Under the pieces are notes generated by a model, which searched no databases, was not told where the DNA came from, and saw only the letters and a list, made by a program, of their open reading frames with translations. A stretch of 64,000 nt of DNA from assembly GCF_004217045.1 (NCBI RefSeq), contig NZ_SGXM01000002.1, positions 372,001 through 436,000 on the forward strand, read 5' to 3'. Positions 37,337-45,065 of the stretch are shown one piece after another. Each line of letters starts with the position of its first letter. Position 1 is the stretch's first letter. This stretch comes from Cupriavidus agavae. Lineage in GTDB: Bacteria > Pseudomonadota > Gammaproteobacteria > Burkholderiales > Burkholderiaceae. The translations under genes and the position numbers were made by a program.

Positions 37337-38248
37337 CTACTGGATCGTGCTCTTCAGCAACTCGCCCAGCCAGTCGCCAAACTGGCGCACGCGTGCCGGT
37401 ACGTTGCGCCGGTGCGGGTACAGCAGGTTGACCGGCATCGGCTCGGGCCGGTACCGCGCCATGACTTCGATGAGCAGGCCGGTGCGCAGGTCCGGCGCGG
37501 CGGTGGCCGTAGGGATCTGCGCGATACCAAAGCCCGCGCGGCAGGCAGCGCTGTAGGCGGAGCTGTTGTTGACGGTGACCCGGTGGGCCATCGGCACGCT
37601 GACGAGCTTGCCGCCTTCGTGATACTCGAAGCCGGCCGGCGTGCTCGACCGATTCGGCATGTAGTTGACGAGCCAGTGCGCGGCAAGATCGGCAAGGTTC
37701 TCGGGCCGGCCGTGGGCGCCGACGTAATCCCGGCTTGCCACGTTGATCAGCGGCATCTGCGCCAGCGGCCGGGACACCAGCGATTCGTCCACCACGTTGC
37801 CCGCGCGCACCACACAGTCGAATCCATCGGCAATCACGTCCACCCGCCGGTCGGTACTCGACACCTCGATCTGCAAAGCGGGATGGCGCTGCAGGAACGC
37901 CGGCAACGCGGCCATGACCACGCCGGTTGCCATGCCAAGCGGCATGTCCACGCGCAGCAGGCCCTGCAGCGGCTGGTTATCGGCGCGGAACAACTGCGCC
38001 AACTCCTCGAAATCATCGAGCAGCCGCTCGCTGCGCCCCAGCAATTCCTCGCCTTCGCGCGTCAGCACCACGCGCCGCGTGGTGCGCTGGAGCAGGCGGG
38101 CACCCAGTTGCTTCTCCAGCCGGATGATCGACGTGGAGACGGTCGAGCGCGGCACCTGCAGCCGGAGCGCAGCCTGCGTGAAGCTGGCCAGTTGGGCGAC
38201 GAGCACAAAAACCCTGAGGTCTGCGGTGGATGGGAGGACGGTGGACAT
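37337..38248 (-). CDS. LysR-family regulator
   Basis: 303 aa from the ATG at 38246-38248. An in-frame ATG 30 nt upstream is an alternative; neither has a strong ribosome-binding site. The HTH is [39 protein letters not shown]. The effector domain follows the CrgA/DsdC-like pattern ([27 protein letters not shown]). It is divergent from an SDR gene across 139 bp that contain two nested inverted repeats, so it very likely controls that gene and itself. Confidence 0.87.
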   Translation of the reverse strand: MSTVLPSTADLRVFVLVAQLASFTQAALRLQVPRSTVSTSIIRLEKQLGARLLQRTTRRVVLTREGEELLGRSERLLDDFEELAQLFRADNQPLQGLLRVDMPLGMATGVVMAALPAFLQRHPALQIEVSSTDRRVDVIADGFDCVVRAGNVVDESLVSRPLAQMPLINVASRDYVGAHGRPENLADLAAHWLVNYMPNRSSTPAGFEYHEGGKLVSVPMAHRVTVNNSSAYSAACRAGFGIAQIPTATAAPDLRTGLLIEVMARYRPEPMPVNLLYPHRRNVPARVRQFGDWLGELLKSTIQ

Positions 38249-38278
38249 GTTCGAAGAATCAAGGTTCGCCGGGCGCAT

Positions 38279-38297
38279 TGGTCGATTTTCTCGACCA
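38279..38297. promoter_or_regulatory. Inverted repeat TGGTCGA-N5-TCGACCA in the LysR/SDR spacer
   Basis: 7-bp perfect arms in the divergent promoter region, 30-49 bp upstream of the LysR start. Candidate LysR operator. It overlaps a second repeat at its right end. Confidence 0.5.
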
Positions 38298-38326
38298 GAT
38301 ATGTCGTTCCTGATTGATTTATCTGG
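38295..38326. promoter_or_regulatory. Inverted repeat CCAGATA-N18-TATCTGG in the LysR/SDR spacer
   Basis: 7-bp perfect arms. The left arm shares bases with the end of the neighbouring repeat. It lies 62-93 bp upstream of the SDR start, where an activator site is expected. Confidence 0.45.
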
Positions 38327-38387
38327 CTTGGCGCGAACAGTAGAGTAACTGGACCGGACCACTTTTCCAACCACCCAGGAGCCTGCG

Positions 38388-39173
38388 ATGAACGCCACCC
38401 CGACCTCGACCCCTTCCACACCCCGCATTGCCCTCATCACCGGCGGCAGCCGGGGCCTGGGGCGATCTGCCGCCCTGCACCTTGCCGCCAGCGGCTGGGA
38501 CGTGGTGATCACTTATGCCGAGCGCGCCGACGCCGCGCAGGAGACGGTGGCCGCAGTCGCCCAGGCAGGCCGCAAGGCCGTCGCCCTGCAGCTCGATACC
38601 GGCAAGAGCGGCACCTTCGCGGCATTCGCCGACACCTTCCGCGCCACGCTGGCGCAAGAGTTCGGCCGCGAACGTTTCGACGCACTGTTCAACAACGCCG
38701 GCAACGGCTCGAACGTGCCGTTCATGCAGACCACCGAGCAGGAATTCGACAACCTGATGAATATCCACCTCAAGGGCGTGTTCTTCCTGACCCAGGCGCT
38801 GGTGCCGCTGCTGGCCGATGGCGGCCGCATCCTCAATGTGTCGAGCGGCCTGGCCCGCTTCTGCGCACCCGGCAAGGCCACCTACGCCACCATGAAGGGT
38901 GGCATCGAAGTGCTGTCGCGCTACCTGGCCAGCGAACTGGGCCCGCGCGGCATCCGCGTCAACACGCTGGCGCCCGGCGCCATCGCCACGGATTTCGGCA
39001 ACGGCGTGGTGCGCGACAACCCGCAGGTCAATGCCATGGTGGCCGCCAACACGGCGCTGGGCCGCGTGGGCCAGCCCGACGATATCGGCGGAGCGGTGGC
39101 GGCGCTGCTGTCTTCCGACATGGGCTGGATGACCGGCGAACGGATCGAGGTGTCGGGCGGCATGCACCTGTGA
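38388..39173 (+). CDS. Short-chain dehydrogenase/reductase
   Basis: 261 aa. Classical SDR marks: cofactor motif TGGSRGLG (residues 18-25), NNAG near 105, catalytic Ser in LNVSSG and YATMK (Tyr and Lys), and a C-terminal GMTGERIEVSGGM-like MTGERIEVSGGMHL. The Arg in GGSRG suggests NADP(H). The substrate is unknown. AGGAG lies 8 nt before the ATG. It faces a LysR gene that probably controls it. Confidence 0.9.
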   Translation: MNATPTSTPSTPRIALITGGSRGLGRSAALHLAASGWDVVITYAERADAAQETVAAVAQAGRKAVALQLDTGKSGTFAAFADTFRATLAQEFGRERFDALFNNAGNGSNVPFMQTTEQEFDNLMNIHLKGVFFLTQALVPLLADGGRILNVSSGLARFCAPGKATYATMKGGIEVLSRYLASELGPRGIRVNTLAPGAIATDFGNGVVRDNPQVNAMVAANTALGRVGQPDDIGGAVAALLSSDMGWMTGERIEVSGGMHL

Positions 39174-39194
39174 CGCGGCACCCCGCCGGCCGGA

Positions 39195-39644
39195 CTAAGG
39201 CCGCTGGCGGGCCAGGAACCGGTCGAACTGGCTGGCGAACGCCTTGCTGTCCTGCGGCGAGAACGGCGGCGGCCCGCCGGTGTCGATGCCGGCGCCGCGC
39301 AACTGGTCGAGCACCTCGCGCATCGTCAGCCGCTCCTGGATATTCTCGCGGCTGAACCAGCTGCCGCGCGGATCGAGCACATGCGCGCCCTTGTCGAGCG
39401 CAGCCGCCGCCAGCGGAATATCAGCCGTGATCACAAGATCGCCCGCTTCGGCCATCTCGACAATGCGCTGATCCGCCACGTCGAACCCCGCCGGCACCTG
39501 CACCGACCGGATAAAGCGCGATGGCGGCGTGCGCAGGTACTGGTTGGCCACCAGCGTGACGCAGATCTCCACGCGCTGTGCAGCCCGGTACAGGATTTCC
39601 TTGATGACCACGGGGCAGGCATCGGCGTCGACGAGGACTTGCAT
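39195..39644 (-). CDS. YaiI/YqxD family (UPF0178) protein
   Basis: 149 aa. Family motifs: [20 protein letters not shown] at the N-terminus, [44 protein letters not shown] and a C-terminal [22 protein letters not shown]. The acidic residues (DADAC, DLVITAD) resemble a PIN/NYN-like nuclease fold, but the function is not established. It is convergent with the SDR gene. Confidence 0.9.
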   Translation of the reverse strand: MQVLVDADACPVVIKEILYRAAQRVEICVTLVANQYLRTPPSRFIRSVQVPAGFDVADQRIVEMAEAGDLVITADIPLAAAALDKGAHVLDPRGSWFSRENIQERLTMREVLDQLRGAGIDTGGPPPFSPQDSKAFASQFDRFLARQRP

Positions 39645-39950
39645 GGGAGGTTGGGGCGGTGGAGGGGTCGCACATATTACTCCCCGCTATCCGAATCATC
39701 CAAAATGGAGAAAATGCCATCCGATGCCAGAAGCGCCACTACCGAACTCCTGGATTAGCTTCTCGACGGATTTCTCCGCTACGGCGTTCCAGACCGCCCC
39801 GCTGCCGGCGCCGTCGTCAATGCGCGACAGATCCCACTCCCATCGGGTGTCGGGCGGCTGAGCCCGGTGATATAAGGTTTCGAGCTGACCGGTCGGGGCA
39901 CAACGTATGCCCTGAACTGGCGAATCCACTAGCAAATTCGGGTAGCAAGA
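39645..39950. other. 306-bp stretch without a recognised gene
   Basis: Mixed composition, less GC-rich than the flanks in places. Short open frames occur on both strands but none resembles a known family or has a ribosome-binding site. It holds the promoter of the divergent YaiI-family gene and of the nuclease gene that follows. I see no repeat or hairpin of note. Confidence 0.5.
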
Positions 39951-40661
39951 ATGGGTCACAAAAACACACTGTTGCAGCGTGCCATGGACGCTGCGGCCGC
40001 CATGATGGAGGCTGGCAAGGCACTGCAATCCAGCCAGCAGCAGACGATCGAGACAGACAAGACGAATCGGCTCCGGCAACTGCGCCATTTCGAGCAGCCC
40101 GAGGTTGCCCGCGATGACTTCTCCATCGAATTGCTGCGCGCGTTGTCCTGGAACCGGTTCGAGCAGCTCTGCGGCGCTTATTTCGCGGCGCATGGTTTCC
40201 GGGCTGACCAGCGTAGCCATGGCGCCGACGGCGGGATCGACATACGACTCTATTTCAAGGACCTTCCCACGCCTGTCAAGCTGATCCAGTGCAAGGGCTG
40301 GCGCAAGAAGCGGGTGGATGTGGAACCCATTCGCGCACTAGCGGGCGTCATGACACGTGAGAACGTGAGGGAAGGCGTATTCGTCACCATGTCGGATTTC
40401 ACGCGTCCCGCCCGCGAGGAAGCCAGCCAGGCGCGAATCATGGCGATCGATGGCGCCGACATGGTGGCGCGTCTGCGTGCGCTGGCCCCCGATCGCAAGG
40501 CGCCTCTCCTTGCCCTTGCCGTAGAAGGGGAATACTGGCGCCCAGCCTGCAGCCGTTGTGGCGCCCAGATGCGTCCGGTGACCAACGTTGACCGGCCATT
40601 CTGGGGATGCTCCAACTTTGCGCGCAAGAGCTGCCGATCCCGCATCGAGGTCGGCGGCTAG
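39951..40661 (+). CDS. Mrr-like restriction endonuclease domain protein with zinc ribbon
   Basis: 236 aa. A helical N-terminus (1 to about 55) leads to a restriction-endonuclease-like core (about 60-170): WNRFEQLCGAYFAAHG (Glu71), GADGGIDIRL (Asp97) and LIQCKGW (Gln113-x-Lys115), the Mrr_cat pattern E...D...QxK. The C-terminus has CSRCG...GCSNF..KSC, a topoisomerase I-like zinc ribbon. It probably cleaves DNA, perhaps modified DNA, or acts in repair. There is no adjacent methyltransferase, so it is a solitary type IV-like candidate. Confidence 0.83.
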   Translation: MGHKNTLLQRAMDAAAAMMEAGKALQSSQQQTIETDKTNRLRQLRHFEQPEVARDDFSIELLRALSWNRFEQLCGAYFAAHGFRADQRSHGADGGIDIRLYFKDLPTPVKLIQCKGWRKKRVDVEPIRALAGVMTRENVREGVFVTMSDFTRPAREEASQARIMAIDGADMVARLRALAPDRKAPLLALAVEGEYWRPACSRCGAQMRPVTNVDRPFWGCSNFARKSCRSRIEVGG

Positions 40662-40700
40662 CCCCAATCCCGAACAATTCTTAATGATTGGCCGCTTGCC

Positions 40701-40753
40701 CCGGAAACAACAATGATTCTCAATACGGTATTGGCAATCTGCGTTGTTTCCGG
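40701..40753. promoter_or_regulatory. 11-bp inverted repeat enclosing a weak Fur-like site, upstream of cpaA
   Basis: CCGGAAACAAC (40701-40711) pairs with GTTGTTTCCGG (40743-40753) across 31 nt. Inside, the minus strand of 40708-40722 reads TGAGAATCATTGTTG, whose left half fits the Fur heptamer (TGANAAT-N-ATT) but whose right half is degenerate. It lies 68-120 bp upstream of the likely cpaA start. Confidence 0.45.
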
Positions 40754-40820
40754 AGTCCTGCATGAACCCTCGCTATCCGTGGCACGCGGTGCCGCCGGCG
40801 TCCCGCGCAAGGCGACGCTG

Positions 40821-41354
40821 ATGGCGGTGCCGTTGACGTTTGCCGCCGTGGTGCTGCCGCCCGTACTGGTCTGGGTGGTGTTTTCCGACCTGCTCTACCG
40901 CCGCATCGCCAACCATCTCGTGCTTGCGCTGCTGGCCGGTTGGGCGCTGCATCTTGGCTGGATGGCCTGGCACGACGCCGGGCCGTTGCCGTGGCCGGCC
41001 ATTGGGCGGGGCGCGGCGGCGGCGGGGATCGTGCTGGTGCTGGGCTACGGCCTGTTTGCGATGCGCTGGGTTGGCGCCGGCGACGTCAAGCTGGTGGCCG
41101 TGCTGTGCCTGTGGCTTGGCAACGAGGTCTCCGCATTCCTGGTGGTGACCTCGCTGGCCGGCGGCGTGCTGGCGCTCGGCATGCCGGTGCTGCGCGCCAC
41201 CGAACTGTTCCTCGCCCGGCGCGTGGAGCAGCTTGGCGGCTGGCTGCGTCGGCCATTCCCCACGCCGATGGCGCTGCGCTCGCATGCGCTGTCAGGCATT
41301 CCCTATGGTTTCGCGATTGCCGCCGGTGCGGCGTTCGTGCTGTATCGAGGCTGA
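40821..41354 (+). CDS. cpaA: CpaA/TadV-type prepilin peptidase (A24 family)
   Basis: 177 aa from the ATG at 40821, placed directly before the first membrane segment as in the family; an in-frame ATG at 40713 would add 36 hydrophilic residues. It has about six membrane segments. The two catalytic aspartates are in VFSDLLYRRIANH and in the GxGD motif AGDVKLVAV. It cleaves and methylates Flp-type prepilins in the inner membrane. It is followed after 4 bp by a TadE-like gene. No other tad/cpa gene lies in the window. Confidence 0.85.
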   Translation: MAVPLTFAAVVLPPVLVWVVFSDLLYRRIANHLVLALLAGWALHLGWMAWHDAGPLPWPAIGRGAAAAGIVLVLGYGLFAMRWVGAGDVKLVAVLCLWLGNEVSAFLVVTSLAGGVLALGMPVLRATELFLARRVEQLGGWLRRPFPTPMALRSHALSGIPYGFAIAAGAAFVLYRG

Positions 41355-41358
41355 CGGC

Positions 41359-41871
41359 ATGCTCCGACCTCGCCAATTCTTCTCGCGCACGCGCGGCGCG
41401 CTGGCCGTCGAGGCCGCGTTCGCGCTGCCCGTGGTCATTGCCGGCGCCATGATGTTCATGGAGCTTGGCAATATCGGGCTCGCCATCAACATGGGCGGCC
41501 GTGCGCTCGAACACGCGGTCGAGGGTTTCCGGGGCGTGCCTCCTGAATCGCTGGAGGCCCGGCAGATGGAGCGGCTGGTGCGGCAGCGCATGGCCACGGC
41601 CTCGCATGGCTACCTCGATGATGGCGATATTGCCACCGTGGCGGTGGAAAGCTTCACCTCGCTCGACACCATCGGCGATTCTGCCGCCGTCCGCGCCACG
41701 CACGCGCCGGGGTTGCCGGTGTGGCGCCTGACGGTCGAGATCCGCAAGGACTTTGTCACGCCGCTGCCGCGCCTGCTCGGCACGGACGGCACCGCGTTCC
41801 GCTACCAGTACCAGCAGTTGCTGGGGCAACTGCCCCCGCAACCCATCGCCACCGTGTCGAGCGCCCCGTGA
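41359..41871 (+). CDS. TadE-like pilus assembly protein
   Basis: 170 aa. The N-terminus has the TadE pattern: a short basic leader and TRGALAVEAAFALPVVIAGAMMFMELGNIG, a pseudopilin-like membrane helix with a glutamate. The rest is a periplasmic domain. TadE-type minor pseudopilins act in Flp/Tad pilus assembly and are processed by CpaA/TadV peptidases. It is translationally close to cpaA (4-bp gap), so the two probably form an operon split from the main tad cluster. Confidence 0.78.
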   Translation: MLRPRQFFSRTRGALAVEAAFALPVVIAGAMMFMELGNIGLAINMGGRALEHAVEGFRGVPPESLEARQMERLVRQRMATASHGYLDDGDIATVAVESFTSLDTIGDSAAVRATHAPGLPVWRLTVEIRKDFVTPLPRLLGTDGTAFRYQYQQLLGQLPPQPIATVSSAP

Positions 41872-41989
41872 GGCGCAACATGAAGCAAGATTAACGTGTC
41901 ATGGGCCGGGCGATCACGTAAAAAGGGGGCCTGCCGACGTGTCGCGCACCGTTGCGCGGCGCGCCCTTCAATGTCTACCCGATGTCCAG

Positions 41990-42580
41990 ATGACCACCTC
42001 GCCCGACACCCGCCCCACGCTGTCCGCCCGCCTCAAGCAGGAAACGGCCGCCCAGCACGAGCGCATGCACACACTGATGGAAGCCGCCGACCCCTTTGCC
42101 AGCCGTGAAGGCTATGCGCGCTTCGTGGCGGCGCAGTATCTGTTCCAGCGCGACGTGGAGCACCTGTTCGCCGATCCGGCCGTACGTGCCGCCGTGCCCG
42201 ATCTCGACGGGCGCGGCCGCGCCGACGCCTCGCAGGCCGACCTGGCAGACCTCGGCTGGGAAGCCCCGGTGGCCGAGATCGCCAGCACCGGCGTGGCGAT
42301 GCCCGAAGCACTGGGCTGGCTCTACGTGTCCGAAGGTTCCACGCTTGGCGCGGCATTCCTGTTCAAGGCCGCCAAGGAGACGCTGGGGCTGTCCGCCGAG
42401 TTCGGCGCGCGCAATCTGGCCGCCTATCCCGAAGGCCGCGCCACCGCCTGGCGCAACTTCGTCGCCGCGCTCGACAGCGACGCGTTGCCCCCCGGCACGC
42501 ACGATGCCGTGATCGCCGGCGCCAACGCGGCCTACGACCGCTTCGGCCAGTTGCTGGCCGACATGTTCGAAACCGCCTGA
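41990..42580 (+). CDS. Biliverdin-producing heme oxygenase (PigA/HemO-like)
   Basis: 196 aa from the ATG at 41990. The likely proximal heme ligand is in TAAQHERMHTLMEAADPF (His about 19-23). The distal glycine-rich helix is GWLYVSEGSTLGAAFLFKAAK. Length and motifs fit bacterial heme oxygenases of the PigA group, which open heme to biliverdin, CO and iron. No heme-uptake genes are adjacent. The gene is convergent with a two-component system that has a Fur-like box, so iron supply or a bilin chromophore are both possible uses. Confidence 0.85.
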   Translation: MTTSPDTRPTLSARLKQETAAQHERMHTLMEAADPFASREGYARFVAAQYLFQRDVEHLFADPAVRAAVPDLDGRGRADASQADLADLGWEAPVAEIASTGVAMPEALGWLYVSEGSTLGAAFLFKAAKETLGLSAEFGARNLAAYPEGRATAWRNFVAALDSDALPPGTHDAVIAGANAAYDRFGQLLADMFETA

Positions 42581-42611
42581 CGCTGCCTCACGGAAGGCCG
42601 GCCCGGCACGC

Positions 42612-44030
42612 TCAGGTCTTGAGCGCGTCCTTGAGGCCGGTTTTCTCGTTCCAGTGGCGGCGGTCCAGCAGCAGCACGGCCAGCAGGCCACTGGGCGCAT
42701 TCTCTTCGAGCGAAAGCGTCGCCCCGTGCAGCCGGGCAATCGCATTGACCAGCGCCAGGCCCAGCCCGCTGCCCGATTGCGTGGACCCGCCCAGGCGCCG
42801 GAAGCGCTCGACGGCCTGGCCGCGCTGGCTGGCCGGAATGCCGGGACCCTCGTCGGCCACGCCCAGCGTGATGCCATCGCCGCGGCGCCGCGCCAGCAGC
42901 ACCAGTGACTTGCCCTGCGGCGCGTACTTGATCGCGTTTTCGAGCAGATTGGACAGCGCCTGGAACAGCAGCGCGCGGTCCCCGTACAGCTCGCGGCCGG
43001 GCTCGGCCTCGATGTGCAGCGTTGTCTCCGAGAGCGAAACGAGCGGCCCGTAGTACTCGGCCAGATCGTCGAGCAGCGTGCGCGCGTCGAACCATTCGAA
43101 CGCGTGCTCGCAGCGCCCCGCCTCCACCTCGCCGATCCGCAGCACGGCGCGGAACATGCGCTGGATGCGGCCGGCTTCCTCCAGCGCGCCCAGCACGTCG
43201 TCGCGCATGTCCGGTTCCACCTTGTCCGCCAGGTTCTCCAGCCGGTGGTGCATGCGGGTTAGCGGCGTGCGGAGTTCGTGCGCCAGATGGCTGCTCACGC
43301 TCTTGACCTCTTCCATGAGCCGGTTCACGCGGTGCAGCACGTGATTGATGTCCCGGCCCAGCAGGTCGAATTCGTCGCCGTCATGGCCGCACGGCACCAC
43401 CGCATCGCGCTCGCCCGTCACGTAGCGGCGCAAAGCGCTGCGAATGCGGTCCACGCGGCGCATGCTGCGCACGCTGGTATAGAGGCCGATGGCGAGGCTC
43501 GACAGCAGCACCGCGAACAGACCGGCGCCAGCCACCAGCGGAATCACGCGCAGCCGTTCGCGCATCGGCAGGATGTCGTAGCCGCTGAAGAACACCCCGC
43601 CATCGGCCAGCGGCACCTGCACGCCGAACAACTGGGCCAGGCGCGCGCTGGAATCGCTGACCGTGACATTGCGCCACTGCAACCCGCACGGCGGCTGGCA
43701 CTGCAGCGCCGTGCGCACCTGCGGATCGCCGAACAGCAGGTCTCCGGACGGCGCCATCACGAGCGATTTGTTGCCCTCGCGCTCGCGGCTGTCGTCGCGC
43801 GAGAGCGCCACGGCCAGCCCGCTGGCATCGGCAAAATGGTGGCTGCGCTCCTGGGTGCGCACGTCGGCCAGGATCATGTCGCGCACATGGCTGTGCAGCA
43901 GCGCGTCGATCTGCTGGGCGCTCAGCAGCACGGTACCCACGGCCACCAGCAGGAAGATGAACGCCACCATCGAGGCATGGCGGAACGTACTGGTTTCCAG
44001 CAGGTGGGCGGCGCGCTCAGCCCAGGACAT
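42612..44030 (-). CDS. Two-component sensor histidine kinase
   Basis: 472 aa from the ATG at 44028-44030, overlapping the regulator gene by 14 bp. Membrane segments flank a periplasmic sensor (about 20-37 and 161-183, enclosing a region with CQPPCGL). After a HAMP-like linker come the H-box SHLAHELRTPLTRMHHRLE, N-box LLENAIKYAP, G1 DEGPGIP and G2 GSGLGLALVNAIARLHG. It is an EnvZ/QseC-type kinase. The signal is unknown. Iron is plausible because the operon promoter has a Fur-like box. Confidence 0.9.
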   Translation of the reverse strand: MSWAERAAHLLETSTFRHASMVAFIFLLVAVGTVLLSAQQIDALLHSHVRDMILADVRTQERSHHFADASGLAVALSRDDSREREGNKSLVMAPSGDLLFGDPQVRTALQCQPPCGLQWRNVTVSDSSARLAQLFGVQVPLADGGVFFSGYDILPMRERLRVIPLVAGAGLFAVLLSSLAIGLYTSVRSMRRVDRIRSALRRYVTGERDAVVPCGHDGDEFDLLGRDINHVLHRVNRLMEEVKSVSSHLAHELRTPLTRMHHRLENLADKVEPDMRDDVLGALEEAGRIQRMFRAVLRIGEVEAGRCEHAFEWFDARTLLDDLAEYYGPLVSLSETTLHIEAEPGRELYGDRALLFQALSNLLENAIKYAPQGKSLVLLARRRGDGITLGVADEGPGIPASQRGQAVERFRRLGGSTQSGSGLGLALVNAIARLHGATLSLEENAPSGLLAVLLLDRRHWNEKTGLKDALKT

Positions 44031-44685
44031 AGCCGACCGCGCGTACCGTGCGCAGCAGCGACCGCGGGAAGTTGCGGTCGATCTTGCTGCGCAGCTTCGA
44101 GACATGCACGTCGATCAGGTTGGTCTGCGGATCGAACTGGTAGCCCCAGACCTTCTCCAGCAGCATGGCGCGCGTGACGGTGCGGCCCATGTTGTTGGCC
44201 AGCACCTGCAGCAACGCGAACTCCTTCTCGGTCAGGTCGATCAACTGGCCGCCGCGCGTCACGCGGCGCTCGCGCCAGTCGATGCTGAGGTCTTCGAGCC
44301 GCGTGGTCCAGTCCGCGTCGTTCGACGCGGCACGCCACTTGACCATGCCTTCCAGGCGCAGCAGCAGCTCGGTGAAATCGAAAGGCTTGCCGAGGTAGTC
44401 GCCAGCCCCGGCGCGCAGCCCTTCCACGCGGTCGCTGGGCTGGTCCACGGCGGACAGCACCATGACGGGCGGATGCGGATAGTCGGCCAGCGCGTGCAGC
44501 ACGCTGATGCCGTCGATGCCCGGCAACATGCGGTCGAGCAGGACCGCGTCGAACGCCTCGCTGCCGATCAGTTCCAGCGCATGTTCGCCCGTGCTGGTCA
44601 GGCGGCAATCGTGTCCGTTCTGTTGCAACTTGGCGCTCAGCCAGTGACTGACCCGCGAATCGTCTTCCACAATCAACACGCGCAT
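44017..44685 (-). CDS. OmpR-family response regulator
   Basis: 222 aa from the ATG at 44683-44685 (AGGGGAG upstream). The receiver domain has RVLIVEDD, phospho-acceptor Asp in AVLLDRMLPG and KPFDFTEL. The C-terminal winged helix has LIDLTEKEFALLQVLANNMGRTVTRAMLLEKVWG and LIDVHVSKLRSKID. It is the partner of the overlapping kinase gene. A longer reading frame upstream crosses the promoter and the Fur-like site and is not coding. Confidence 0.92.
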   Translation of the reverse strand: MRVLIVEDDSRVSHWLSAKLQQNGHDCRLTSTGEHALELIGSEAFDAVLLDRMLPGIDGISVLHALADYPHPPVMVLSAVDQPSDRVEGLRAGAGDYLGKPFDFTELLLRLEGMVKWRAASNDADWTTRLEDLSIDWRERRVTRGGQLIDLTEKEFALLQVLANNMGRTVTRAMLLEKVWGYQFDPQTNLIDVHVSKLRSKIDRNFPRSLLRTVRAVGYVLG

Positions 44686-45065
44686 GACTGCTCCCCTGTT
44701 TCCCAACGTCCCGCCAATTCCGACCCTTTCCTCCAGCTGGATGGAATGTGTTTTGTACCAGCCGGGACGCAATTCTATATGAGAATCATTCGCATTTGAA
44801 GTGTCAACGGACACATTTTTTCAAGAAACGACGACGAGCGAATGCCTGCGGGCCGGCAACGCATTATTGAAGAAGCCGCACCGAAACAGGATTAACTTTG
44901 CTTAAGGCAAGCCGGCGCGGCCCTCCCGAAAAAATTGCCAAAAATAACTAAACCGGGTTATTCACTGCGTTACGTCCGCTGCCCATACTGGGCAGGCCCC
45001 CTCGTCGCACCGCCTGACGGCGCGCCGGTTCCGGGGATTCCGAAGTCCCTGACGGCAGACCACGC
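44686..45065. other. 380-bp AT-richer divergent promoter region
   Basis: It separates the response regulator gene (minus) from the MHYT-GGDEF-EAL gene (plus). It holds the Fur-like box and a minus-strand promoter near 44772-44800. From about 44810 to 44970 it has several A/T tracts (tttttcaagaaacg, aaaaaattgccaaaaataact), unlike the surrounding GC-rich DNA, and probably also contains the promoter of the diguanylate cyclase gene. No small gene is evident. Confidence 0.55.
44772..44800 (-). promoter_or_regulatory. Fur-like box within the promoter of the two-component system
   Basis: On the minus strand 44780-44794 reads TGCGAAT-G-ATTCTCA, 14 of 15 positions of the TGnnAATnATTnTCA-type Fur heptamer pair when the third base is relaxed. 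The minus-strand elements TTCAAA and TAGAAT (44772-44777), 17 nt apart, flank it, so a bound Fur dimer would block the promoter. The same box (other central base) occurs at 61021-61035. Confidence 0.65.

Noticed and set aside
39696-40220. A 174-codon minus-strand frame in and after the gene-poor stretch
   Set aside because: It overlaps the N-terminal half of the Mrr-like gene in antisense, shows no family resemblance and has no ribosome-binding site.
40713-40820. Earlier start of the prepilin peptidase
   Set aside because: It adds 36 residues not expected before the first membrane segment and runs through the inverted repeat. It is kept only as an alternative.
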